The position numbers and the translations under genes are program-made. A DNA stretch of 64,000 bases from Pseudomonadota bacterium (lineage in GTDB: Bacteria; Pseudomonadota; Alphaproteobacteria; Rhizobiales; Xanthobacteraceae). Under the pieces are notes generated by a model. The model did no database searches, was not told the origin of the DNA, and worked only from the letters and a program-made list of their open reading frames with translations. Location: the NCBI GenBank assembly GCA_023388935.1, contig JAEWFG010000006.1, positions 1 to 64,000 on the forward strand, given 5' to 3'. Positions 1 through 6,663 of this stretch are shown one piece after another. The first letter of the stretch is position 1. Every line of letters begins with the position of its first letter.

Positions 1-114
1 GATCTTAGACGGCATGTTCAGCGCTTCAATGACACCCCACGCAAATGCCTGGACTTCAAGACACCCGCCGAGGCATTCTCTGAACTCAGATCAACCGTTG
101 CACTTCAAACGTGA
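1..114 (+). mobile_element. IS30-family transposase, C-terminal fragment (window edge)
   Basis: The frame open from base 1 and ending at TGA 112-114 reads 37 residues containing RFNDTPRKCLDFKTPAEAF. This is the typical C-terminal tail of IS30-family transposases (N-x-R/T-PRK-x-L-x-x-x-TPAE). The rest of the element lies outside the window, so whether it is intact cannot be seen. A REP-like hairpin begins a few bases after the stop. The family call comes from recognising the tail motif; no terminal inverted repeat was delimited. Confidence 0.8.
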
Positions 115-150
115 ATCCATCCCCCGCTTTCGCGGGGAATGACAGCGGAG
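115..150. repeat. REP-like hairpin, partial copy
   Basis: A CCCCGC-TTT-CGCGGGG hairpin is followed by AATGACAGCGGAGA. Nearly the same string occurs at 52800-52836, within a longer palindromic repeat. Only one half is present here, and the missing half is where the IS30 remnant lies, as if the insertion sequence had landed in the repeat. Confidence 0.6.
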
Positions 151-185
151 ATTGACGTGGCAGCGTATCCTCCACGCCTAGCGTC

Positions 186-1436
186 TCACCGCTTCGCGTC
201 GGCCTGCTCCGTGCCGTTGCACGAGATCAGCATCGTATAGGAGCGCGCGTTGCCCGCGATGTCGGTGGTCTTGAGCTCGCCTTTCGGCTCGGCGGTCTGG
301 TAGGGCACCACGGAATTGTCGAGGAAGTCGCGCAGCGCGCCGGTCTTGATGGCGAAGTTGATGTTCTCGGTCAGTTGTCCGGTCTCCTTGATCATCCTCA
401 GCGCGTTCAGCTTGGCCACGACGACGCCCGCGACCTGGCCGGTCATATCGAACAAGGGGCCACCGCTATTACCCGGCTGAATCGCCGCGCTGATCTGCAG
501 GCGTCCCGTATGGTTGCGGAAACCGCTGAGTGAGCTCACGATGCCCGTGGTCACGGTCAGGTCGGAGGTGAGATATCCGTGCAGGGGAAATCCGATGGCT
601 ACGACGGAATCGCCGGAGTGCATTGAGCGATCGCGGATCTTCGCGAAATCCTTGAATGAGGCCGTTGTGGGCGCTTGCAGCAGCGCGAGATCATTGGTCG
701 CATCGCTGGAGACCAGCCGTAGCACCATCGTTCCTTCACCGGCGAGATTGCCCTTGATATCCCCGACGCAGCTGTCGATCACATGGTGGTTGGTGACGAT
801 GTGTCCGCTGGGGCTGACCACGAAACCGGTGCCGGTGAAGGTTCCAGCCCGTCCTGGTTTGGTCGCGGGAGGTGTACCTTGCTTGTCGCCGGCTGCTGCG
901 GGCTTTGCCGCGCCCTTGGTGAAATCACCGGCCTTGCTGAGCCCGTCGGCTTTCACTCTGGTGACGCAATTGGCCAATGCCGCGATCACCGGGCCGGTCG
1001 AAGTGAGGTCGAAATTCAGGACGGTGCGGCCGCTCGTTGCGACCATCAGGCTTGCCTTTTGAAACGTGCGCACGACGTTGGCGGGCATGACAGAGGTCAG
1101 CATGTTCGGCTGATTGGCCGTGGCAAACAGCCTGGCCTGCTCCCGTCCGTCAAAGATGACGTCGATCGCGGCGTTCTCGCCCTGTTTGAAACTGTAGCTG
1201 GGACTCGCAAAGCTCAATATCCATGAGCCGGCAGCATTCTGGCCGACGACGAGAATGACGCCGTTGGCGTAGGGCGCCGTCGCGGCGCAATGGGAGAAGG
1301 CGCCGGTCTGGTCGTTGCTGAAGGCGCCGCCGATCCAGTTTCCAATGTTGACGGAGCCGAACGGCCCCGCCGCATGCGCTGCGCCGACAACACTTACCTG
1401 CAACAAAGACGCAACGACAAATGACTTAAGCCACAT
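186..1436 (-). CDS. Secreted trypsin-like (S1C/HtrA-type) serine protease
   Basis: The protein has 416 residues and an N-terminal signal peptide (MWLKSF...AAHAA), so it is probably periplasmic. The second half is a chymotrypsin-fold protease. The triad is visible as H218 in TNHHVI, D249 in NDLALL and S324 in QPGNSGGPLF. Residues 30-190 form an extra domain that I do not recognise. No PDZ domain follows the protease, unlike DegP/DegQ. An in-frame ATG 10 codons upstream (1466) exists. I prefer 1436 because the signal peptide starts there and GGGGGC lies just before it. The gene diverges from the 1638 operon. The substrate is unknown. Confidence 0.85.
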   Translation of the reverse strand: MWLKSFVVASLLQVSVVGAAHAAGPFGSVNIGNWIGGAFSNDQTGAFSHCAATAPYANGVILVVGQNAAGSWILSFASPSYSFKQGENAAIDVIFDGREQARLFATANQPNMLTSVMPANVVRTFQKASLMVATSGRTVLNFDLTSTGPVIAALANCVTRVKADGLSKAGDFTKGAAKPAAAGDKQGTPPATKPGRAGTFTGTGFVVSPSGHIVTNHHVIDSCVGDIKGNLAGEGTMVLRLVSSDATNDLALLQAPTTASFKDFAKIRDRSMHSGDSVVAIGFPLHGYLTSDLTVTTGIVSSLSGFRNHTGRLQISAAIQPGNSGGPLFDMTGQVAGVVVAKLNALRMIKETGQLTENINFAIKTGALRDFLDNSVVPYQTAEPKGELKTTDIAGNARSYTMLISCNGTEQADAKR

Positions 1437-1568
1437 ACTTTGCCCCCGGAACGCTTTTGGAACCATCTTATCTGGCCGAGGAGGCGTCGTGCAACCGGCA
1501 GTTGTTCACCTGGATCGGATCTTGTCGGAACGACCTTCGGCCTTGCCTTTGCTTTGCAGCGCGATATG

Positions 1569-1583
1569 CTTTGCGATACAAAG
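1569..1583. promoter_or_regulatory. Candidate operator CTTTG-N5-CAAAG (copy 1)
   Basis: CTTTGCGATACAAAG is an imperfect palindrome about 50 bp upstream of the membrane-protein gene. A near copy (CTTTGCAATGCAAAG) lies at 2641-2655, and the match continues with TG on the right side, giving 15 of 17 identical bases. It is a likely binding site for the winged-helix regulator encoded between the two copies. A further half-site, CTTTGC, lies just upstream. Confidence 0.5.
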
Positions 1584-1637
1584 TGACGGGGCAAACAATC
1601 CCGAAAGCGCGGGCAGAGCGGGGTTCTGGCGTTGCAG

Positions 1638-2255
1638 ATGCGCGATCTCGACAAGGCACTCGCCGATATCGGTGCGATTCGCAGCCAGATTGCGGCCGGT
1701 ACGGCTTTCCGCGGCTACGGCCCGGCGACGATGGCCGGAACCGGCGCCGTCGCGCTCGTCACCGCGATCCTGCAATTCTGGCTGCTTGGTGATCCCACCA
1801 GCGAGCCGCTCGGTTTCTTTCTCGGCTGGTTCATTGCCGCTTCGCTCTCCGTCCTGATGATCGGAATCGAGATGCGCTTGCGATCGCGCCGCCATCATTC
1901 CGGCCTGGCCGACGCGATGATCCACCAGGCTGTCGAGCAGTTCCTTCCCGCCGGTGTTGCCGGTGTGCTGCTCGCGGTTGTGATGTGGAAGTTCGCTGCC
2001 CAGACGCTGTGGCTGTTGCCGGGGCTGTGGCAGATCCTGGTGTCGCTCGGCATCTTCGCCTCGATCCGCTCGCTGCCGCGCACGGTTGCACTCGCCGGCG
2101 CCTGGTACTTCGTGTCGGGCTTTGCCGTCGTGGTGCTTGCGAGTCAAACCCACACGCTGTCGCCATGGACCATGGGCCTGCCCTTCGTGGTGGGCCAGTC
2201 GGTGATGGCGGCTATTCTGTATTTCGCGTCCGGAGACTATGATGCCGAAGACTGA
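1638..2255 (+). CDS. Multi-pass membrane protein of unknown function
   Basis: The protein has 205 residues. A short charged N-terminus (RDLDKALADIGAIRSQIA) is followed by about five hydrophobic segments spanning roughly residues 35-195, so it is an inner-membrane protein. I do not recognise a catalytic motif. A TTG two codons upstream (1632) is an alternative start; the ATG at 1638 has GAGCGGGG about 14 bases before it. The stop codon overlaps the start of the next gene, a DNA-binding regulator, so the two are translationally coupled. Membrane-protein/regulator pairs of this kind are common, and the membrane protein may feed a signal to the regulator. That role is inference. Confidence 0.75.
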   Translation: MRDLDKALADIGAIRSQIAAGTAFRGYGPATMAGTGAVALVTAILQFWLLGDPTSEPLGFFLGWFIAASLSVLMIGIEMRLRSRRHHSGLADAMIHQAVEQFLPAGVAGVLLAVVMWKFAAQTLWLLPGLWQILVSLGIFASIRSLPRTVALAGAWYFVSGFAVVVLASQTHTLSPWTMGLPFVVGQSVMAAILYFASGDYDAED

Positions 2256-2616
2256 CAGCGCGCCATTCTCTTATGAAGGGCTCGACCGCGTGATCCACGA
2301 GAAGGCGAGGCTCGGACTCCTGACCTCTCTGATGGCGCATCCCAAGGGTCTGGCGTTCGCAGATCTCAAGCAGCTCTGCGGCCTCACGGATGGCAATCTC
2401 AGCCGGCATCTCGGCGTGCTCCAGGAGGCCGGCCTCGTCGAGGTGACCAAGGGCTATGAGGGCAATCGACCGCACACGACTTGCCGCCTGACCAAGGCCG
2501 GCCGCCGCCGCTTTCTCGACTACCTCGCCGTGCTCGAGCGGCTGGTGCGTGACGCGGCCAAGGCCGCCGGCCGCGAGGCGTCGCCGCTCGGCCGTCTCGG
2601 TATCGTCTCGACTTGA
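2239..2616 (+). CDS. Winged-helix transcriptional regulator (HTH_34/MarR-like)
   Basis: The 125-residue protein consists almost entirely of a winged-helix domain. A helix-turn-helix segment reads FADLKQLCGLTDGNLSRHL (residues 40-58). The wing follows as VTKGYEGNRPHTTCRLTKAG. This resembles the small HTH_34 (PF13601) regulators that often accompany membrane proteins. An adjacent ATG at 2242 is an equally good start. The gene overlaps the upstream membrane-protein gene by 17 bases and ends 31 bases before the cis-prenyltransferase. The CTTTG-N5-CAAAG boxes at 1569 and 2641 flank the pair, which suggests autoregulation and control of the prenyltransferase. Confidence 0.85.
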   Translation: MMPKTDSAPFSYEGLDRVIHEKARLGLLTSLMAHPKGLAFADLKQLCGLTDGNLSRHLGVLQEAGLVEVTKGYEGNRPHTTCRLTKAGRRRFLDYLAVLERLVRDAAKAAGREASPLGRLGIVST

Positions 2617-2640
2617 TCTTCCCCCTTTTTTGACTGGAGA

Positions 2641-2655
2641 CTTTGCAATGCAAAG
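2641..2655. promoter_or_regulatory. Candidate operator CTTTG-N5-CAAAG (copy 2)
   Basis: CTTTGCAATGCAAAG is a perfect 7-bp inverted repeat around one A. It overlaps the ATG of the cis-prenyltransferase gene (2648), so a bound protein could block both transcription entering the gene and any local promoter. It pairs with the similar box at 1569-1583. Confidence 0.5.
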
Positions 2656-3388
2656 TGCTGTCACCTCCCGCGACGAGAAGCTTCACGTCGGCATCATCAT
2701 GGATGGCAACGGAAGATGGGCGACCCGGCGCGGCCTGTCGCGCGTGCGCGGCCACGAGGCCGGCGTCGAGACGATCCGCCGCATTGTCGAGGCCGCGCCC
2801 AAGCAGGGCATCGGCACGCTGACGCTCTACGCCTTCTCGACCGACAATTGGCGCCGGCCGAAAGCCGAGGTCGGCGCGTTGATGACGCTCTTGCGCTTCT
2901 ATCTCGCCAACGAAGTCCAGAGCCTGGTGAAGAACGGCGTGCGTCTTACCGTGATCGGCCGTCGCGATCGGCTGCCGGACGGCATCGCCAATGCGATCAC
3001 GCGCGCCGAAGAGGCCACCGCTCACGGCAGCGCGCTTCACTTGCGCATCGCCGTCGACTATTCCGCGCGCGACGCCATCCTCAACGCCGCGGCCAAGGCG
3101 GCCGCGCTGACCAGCCTCACCCGCGAAGCGTTCTCGCAGCTCGTTACCGGCGAGGCTTCCTTGCGCGACGTCGATCTCATCATCCGCACCAGCGGCGAGA
3201 AGCGGCTGTCGGACTTCCTGCTCTGGGAAGGCGCCTATGCCGAGCTGCACTTCACCGAGCGGATGTGGCCCGAATTCGACGCGGCCGATCTCGCCGCAGC
3301 CCTGGCGTCCTTCCACGGCCGCGAGCGTCGTTTCGGCGGCCTTCAGGCCATCATGCCCGAGGAGGTGCCGTCACTCTCCCGTGTGTGA
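2648..3388 (+). CDS. uppS: Isoprenyl transferase (cis-prenyltransferase, UppS family)
   Basis: The protein has 246 residues, the normal size for undecaprenyl diphosphate synthase. The enzyme adds isoprene units from IPP to FPP in the cis configuration to make the polyprenyl carrier lipid. Family motifs are present: HVGIIMDGNGRWA with catalytic D19, the STDNW segment, and the C-terminal RTSGEKRLSDFLLW and WPEF signatures. Housekeeping uppS genes usually sit with cdsA, dxr and frr. This copy lies instead behind a membrane protein and a small regulator, so it may be a second, regulated paralogue. The start was chosen at ATG 2648, preceded by TGGAGA, rather than an upstream in-frame start at 2549. 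Confidence 0.9.
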   Translation: MQSAVTSRDEKLHVGIIMDGNGRWATRRGLSRVRGHEAGVETIRRIVEAAPKQGIGTLTLYAFSTDNWRRPKAEVGALMTLLRFYLANEVQSLVKNGVRLTVIGRRDRLPDGIANAITRAEEATAHGSALHLRIAVDYSARDAILNAAAKAAALTSLTREAFSQLVTGEASLRDVDLIIRTSGEKRLSDFLLWEGAYAELHFTERMWPEFDAADLAAALASFHGRERRFGGLQAIMPEEVPSLSRV

Positions 3389-3542
3389 CGCGCGGCCGAT
3401 CGACCTCTGCCTCGAGATGCTCGCCGGTGAGACGGCGCGAACGAACGCGGCCGGAGCAGAGGATCGCGCGGGGCCGGGACCAGCGCGCCGCTTCTTTGCG
3501 TGGTTCATCGCAGGGCTGGACCGGACCATCGAATTCTGGTGA
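3381..3542 (+). CDS. Possible small protein overlapping the end of uppS
   Basis: A 53-codon frame starts with GTG at 3381, overlapping the uppS stop by eight bases, and ends at TGA 3540-3542. It reads through an acidic-to-Ala-rich stretch to a C-terminus RRFFAWFIAGLDRTIEFW, which could be an amphipathic or membrane-associated helix. It fills the otherwise empty gap before the glycosylase gene in the same orientation. No homologue is recognised, and high GC makes chance frames common, so this is tentative. Confidence 0.3.
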   Translation: MCDARPIDLCLEMLAGETARTNAAGAEDRAGPGPARRFFAWFIAGLDRTIEFW

Positions 3543-3571
3543 CGTTGGTGCGTCTTCAACGCGGTATCTGC

Positions 3572-4258
3572 ATGACCACCTTCAAAACCATTCGCGCCCG
3601 CGCCGAGAAGCGCAAGGGTGGGCCCAAGGCCCTGGAAAAGCTGATGCCTGCCAAGCCCGATCTGAAGGGGCTGGCGAAGCTCGACGACGACCGCATCCTC
3701 GCCGAGATGACCCGGCGGGTGTTTTGCGCGGGCTTCGCCTGGAGCGTGATCGACAACAAATGGGACGGCTTCGAGAAGGCATTCCTGGGCTTTCAACCGG
3801 CCAAGCTCACCTTCCAGCCGGAAGATTATTGGGAAGGCCTGCTGCGCGACGCGCGCATCGTGCGCAACGGTGCCAAGATCATGTCGGTGCGCGACAACGC
3901 CGCCTTCGTCCAGGAGATCGCGAAGGCGCACGGCAGCTTCGGCAAGTTTCTGGCGAAGTGGCCCTCATCCGACGAGGTCGGCCTGCTCGACCTTCTGACC
4001 AAACGCGGCAGCCGCCTCGGCGGCAATACCGGCCAGATGCTGTTGCGTTTCGTCGGCTGGGACGGTTTCGTCACCTCCCGGGATGTCGTCGCCTGCCTGC
4101 GCGATGCCGGCCTCGACATCGCCGAAGAGGTCAAGTCGAAGGGCGATCTCGCCAAGGTGCAGGCGCAGTTCAACGCCTGGGCCGAGGAGACCGGCCTGCC
4201 CTACACATATTTATCACGCATCTGCGCGCTGTCGGTCGGTGAGAACCGAAGCGAGTAG
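3572..4258 (+). CDS. DNA-3-methyladenine glycosylase I-like protein
   Basis: The protein has 228 residues. The central part (residues 50-180) resembles the Tag family of helix-hairpin-helix glycosylases that excise 3-methyladenine, with the IVRNGAKI and GSFGKFLAKW segments. The zinc-binding cysteines and histidines of classical Tag are not visible, so it may be a divergent branch with a different substrate. The ATG at 3572 was preferred over an upstream frame start at 3500 because the family-like sequence begins there. It is read in the same direction as uppS and the following DUF1330 gene. Confidence 0.7.
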   Translation: MTTFKTIRARAEKRKGGPKALEKLMPAKPDLKGLAKLDDDRILAEMTRRVFCAGFAWSVIDNKWDGFEKAFLGFQPAKLTFQPEDYWEGLLRDARIVRNGAKIMSVRDNAAFVQEIAKAHGSFGKFLAKWPSSDEVGLLDLLTKRGSRLGGNTGQMLLRFVGWDGFVTSRDVVACLRDAGLDIAEEVKSKGDLAKVQAQFNAWAEETGLPYTYLSRICALSVGENRSE

Positions 4259-4285
4259 GGGTTGCGAGAAACGAGGAGAGACAGA

Positions 4286-4579
4286 ATGGCCAAGGCCTAT
4301 TGGGTTGCAACCTACCGCGCGATCAGGAATCCCGACGCCATGGCGGCCTACGCCAAATTATCGCGCCCTGCGATCGAAGCGGCCGGCGGCCGCGTGCTCG
4401 CGCGCGGGATGCCGGCGGCGACCTTCGAGCTCGGCCAGATGGAACGCGTCGTTCTCATCGAGTTCGACAGCGTCGAAAGCGCCAAGGCGGCGTATGCGAG
4501 CCCAGCCTATCAGGCCGCTCACGATCTGCTCGGAGACGGCGCCGACCGCGACATCCGGATCATCGAAGCCGACGCCTGA
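4286..4579 (+). CDS. DUF1330-family small protein
   Basis: The protein has 97 residues and begins AKAYWVATYRAIRNPDAM. It has the ferredoxin-like alpha/beta pattern of the DUF1330 family (dimeric alpha-beta barrel), including the VVLIEFDSVESAKAAY strand-helix and the PAYQAAHDLL segment. Function is unknown; some relatives are stress-related. ACGAGGAGAGACAGA immediately precedes the ATG and gives a good ribosome binding site. A second DUF1330-like gene, broken by a frameshift, is at 55401-55827. Confidence 0.85.
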   Translation: MAKAYWVATYRAIRNPDAMAAYAKLSRPAIEAAGGRVLARGMPAATFELGQMERVVLIEFDSVESAKAAYASPAYQAAHDLLGDGADRDIRIIEADA

Positions 4580-4787
4580 TCCTGCGCTCGCGGGCGGATC
4601 TTGCACATCCTGTGGCGATGTCGTGCCGCGAGCGCGGCAGATGCAGCGCGCGATCACGAAATACATTTTGCAGGAACATTTGTCCGCAGCACCCGTTCGG
4701 GAGTTTGAGCCAGGCGAATAACGGCGCGGGGAACGCTCGCTTCGGCTCAGCTCATTGAAACCCGACACGACAGAAACGGAGCAGCTC

Positions 4788-5081
4788 ATGAAGCTCACAT
4801 CCGAACAGGTGAAGCAGACCGTCAACCAGCTCGACGCTCAGGTGCTGCCCGACGAGCATCCCGCGATGCCGCAGCTCAACAGCATGTTCGGAGAGCATAC
4901 GTTCTTCGTGGACGAGATGGGGCTGAAAGTCCTCGAGCCCACCCCGTCAGTCGGCGCGGACCGCCTGACCGGAGAGGTCGTCAGTCTCGCCGACTGGAGT
5001 GATTCCGACCTGACGCGCCTGATGGCGCACGAGCCCGAGCCGACCGGCATGATCGTCGTGTTCGAGCACATGAAACATTGA
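4788..5081 (+). CDS. Conserved-looking small protein of unknown function
   Basis: The 97-residue acidic soluble protein starts MKLTSEQVKQTVNQLDAQ. It contains FGEHTFFVDEMGLKVLEP and ends MIVVFEHMKH. It has no signal peptide or membrane segment and no recognised domain. The frame extends upstream to 4755, but the ATG at 4788 follows GGAGCAGCTC and starts a regular amphipathic helix. A strong hairpin follows at 5123. Confidence 0.65.
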   Translation: MKLTSEQVKQTVNQLDAQVLPDEHPAMPQLNSMFGEHTFFVDEMGLKVLEPTPSVGADRLTGEVVSLADWSDSDLTRLMAHEPEPTGMIVVFEHMKH

Positions 5082-5122
5082 GTGCTAGCGCTCGTGCGAA
5101 GGGCAGGGAGTTGATTGGGAAG

Positions 5123-5145
5123 GCCGCGCCACAGAGTGGCGCGGC
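5123..5145 (+). terminator. Hairpin, probable terminator
   Basis: GCCGCGCCAC-AGA-GTGGCGCGGC is a perfect 10-bp stem with a 3-base loop, 42 bases after the stop of the preceding gene. Only ATTCT follows, so there is no real T-run. It is plausible as a transcript end or an RNA-stabilising hairpin. Confidence 0.55.
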
Positions 5146-5482
5146 ATTCTGAAGAAACCCGCGAACTCATATATAATTGAAATCACTATATAATTTCCGG
5201 AATCGATTGGTTGTGCCTTATGCCGGTCGCGGCGGCCAGTGACCGCCAGATCGTTCAGCCATCCTGACTTGCTTTCCCGAGGGCGATCGAAACCGCAGTG
5301 GCCTCGAAAGCAAAAAGAGCGGCCTTTATCTTTATCAGGGGCGCCCTGTTCGGGTGCCTCTTGCAATGCGGCGGCTCCGGAATGAGAGGCCCGAACACTG
5401 CGCGGCAACTCGTTCTGGCTGGCGAGCATCAGTGCGCAACCGGGCAATAAGCACCAAGGAAAAATCCTCAGTTGGAATGCCT
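5146..5482. other. Intergenic stretch with an AT-rich direct repeat
   Basis: I see no convincing gene here. TATATAATT occurs twice, at 5170-5178 and 5187-5195 (17-bp period), in an otherwise GC-rich setting. This could be a promoter or protein-binding region. A minus-strand frame across 5085-5552 lacks protein-like composition and was not accepted. Confidence 0.4.
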
Positions 5483-5496
5483 TGACACAGATCAAG
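5483..5496 (+). promoter_or_regulatory. FixK/FNR-like box
   Basis: TTGACACAGATCAA matches the FNR/FixK pattern TTGAT-N4-ATCAA with one mismatch and fits the looser TTG(A/C)-N6-GATCAA form known for Bradyrhizobium FixK2 targets. If the box is centred at -41.5, transcription would start near 5531, just before the ribosome binding site of the efflux gene at 5551. This would make the RND operon responsive to low oxygen. No experimental support is available. Confidence 0.55.
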
Positions 5497-5550
5497 TGAT
5501 CCATGTCCGAGGGGCGTTGCAGTACTCCCGCTGAAGAATGGGAGCGCGCC

Positions 5551-6660
5551 ATGCGAGTGATCGTTTCCCTCCTGTTGCTGCAGATCGGAATGCCGGCCGC
5601 CGCCCTCGCTCAGTCAGCGCAGGCGCCTGCGGCCATACCCGTGCAAGTCATCACGGCGGAAAAGAAGCCGGTCACCAAAACACTCGACCTGGTAGGTCGG
5701 GTTGAAGCAATTCAGCGGGTTGAAGTAAGAGCCCGGATCACGGGATATCTCGAGGATGTCCTGTTCAAGGAAGGCGATCCCATCAAGGAAGGAGCGCCTC
5801 TGTACAAGATCGAGCAAGGCCTATTCGAGGCCGCCGTGGGGCAAGCGCAAGGTGCGCTTGAGAAGGATCAAGCCGCGAAGAAACTGACTGAAGTCCAGCT
5901 GCAGCGAGCAGAGGAGCTGCTGCAGAAGCAGGCAGGAACGGAGGTCGCCCGAGATCAGGCGCTTGCAGCCGATCAAACTGCAGCCGGCGCGTTGACCGTC
6001 GATCAAGCCAATCTGCAGACCGCGAAGATCAATCTGGGGTACACCGATATCGTCTCTCCGATCGCCGGTAAGGTCGGAAAAACGAATATTACCAAAGGCA
6101 ATGTCGTCAGCCCGCAAAGCGGCGCACTGACGATTATCGTCAGCCAGGATCCCATTTACGTGGAATTTCCGATGAGTGAGCGAGATCTCCTGGCCACCCA
6201 GGAGGAAGCGCGCGCCGTCGACCCCACGGGCATAAAGCCAACCGTCTATTTCAGTGACGGCAAACCTTACAAACATCCGGGCACGATCAACTTCGTTAAT
6301 GTCACCGTCGATCGTGGCACCGATACCGTCCTGGTGCGCGCGACCTTTCCCAACCCAGATGGCTCGTTGATCGACGGTCAGCTCGTCCGCGTCGGTCTGC
6401 AGAGGAAAGCGACGGAGGAGAAGATCGTCATTCCGCAGGCCGCGCTGATCTCCGATCAGGAGGGCGTCTACGTCTTTGTGGCGGACCACGGTAAGGCCGC
6501 AGTGCGCCGAATCCGCACCGGCGGTCCAAGCGGAACTGGAACCATCGTAGAGCAGGGCCTCACCGGCGGTGAGCAGGTGATCGTGGAGGGAATCCAGTCA
6601 TTGCGGCCCGATATTGCTGTCAGCACTTCCCCGTCGGCGCCACCGTCCAACCGGAGCTGA
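5551..6660 (+). CDS. RND efflux periplasmic adaptor (MFP/HlyD family)
   Basis: The protein has 369 residues. A signal peptide ends near AALAQ; there is no lipobox cysteine, so it is probably not a lipoprotein. The order is typical of AcrA/MexA adaptors: a first barrel/lipoyl half-motif (VRARITGYLEDVLFKEGDPIKEG), an alpha-hairpin (residues 90-160, rich in Gln, Ala, Glu and Leu), a second lipoyl half (DIVSPIAGKVG) and a beta-barrel with a membrane-proximal domain. It would join the inner-membrane pump encoded 3 bases downstream to an outer-membrane channel. The start at ATG 5551 is preceded by GGGAG; a start at 5503 would place extra charged residues before the signal peptide. Confidence 0.92.
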   Translation: MRVIVSLLLLQIGMPAAALAQSAQAPAAIPVQVITAEKKPVTKTLDLVGRVEAIQRVEVRARITGYLEDVLFKEGDPIKEGAPLYKIEQGLFEAAVGQAQGALEKDQAAKKLTEVQLQRAEELLQKQAGTEVARDQALAADQTAAGALTVDQANLQTAKINLGYTDIVSPIAGKVGKTNITKGNVVSPQSGALTIIVSQDPIYVEFPMSERDLLATQEEARAVDPTGIKPTVYFSDGKPYKHPGTINFVNVTVDRGTDTVLVRATFPNPDGSLIDGQLVRVGLQRKATEEKIVIPQAALISDQEGVYVFVADHGKAAVRRIRTGGPSGTGTIVEQGLTGGEQVIVEGIQSLRPDIAVSTSPSAPPSNRS

Positions 6661-6663
6661 AAG

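Noticed and set aside
5085..5552. Minus-strand 155-codon frame across the efflux promoter region
   Set aside because: It reads through the FixK-like box and the AT-rich repeat, and has no signal, domain or regular codon pattern.
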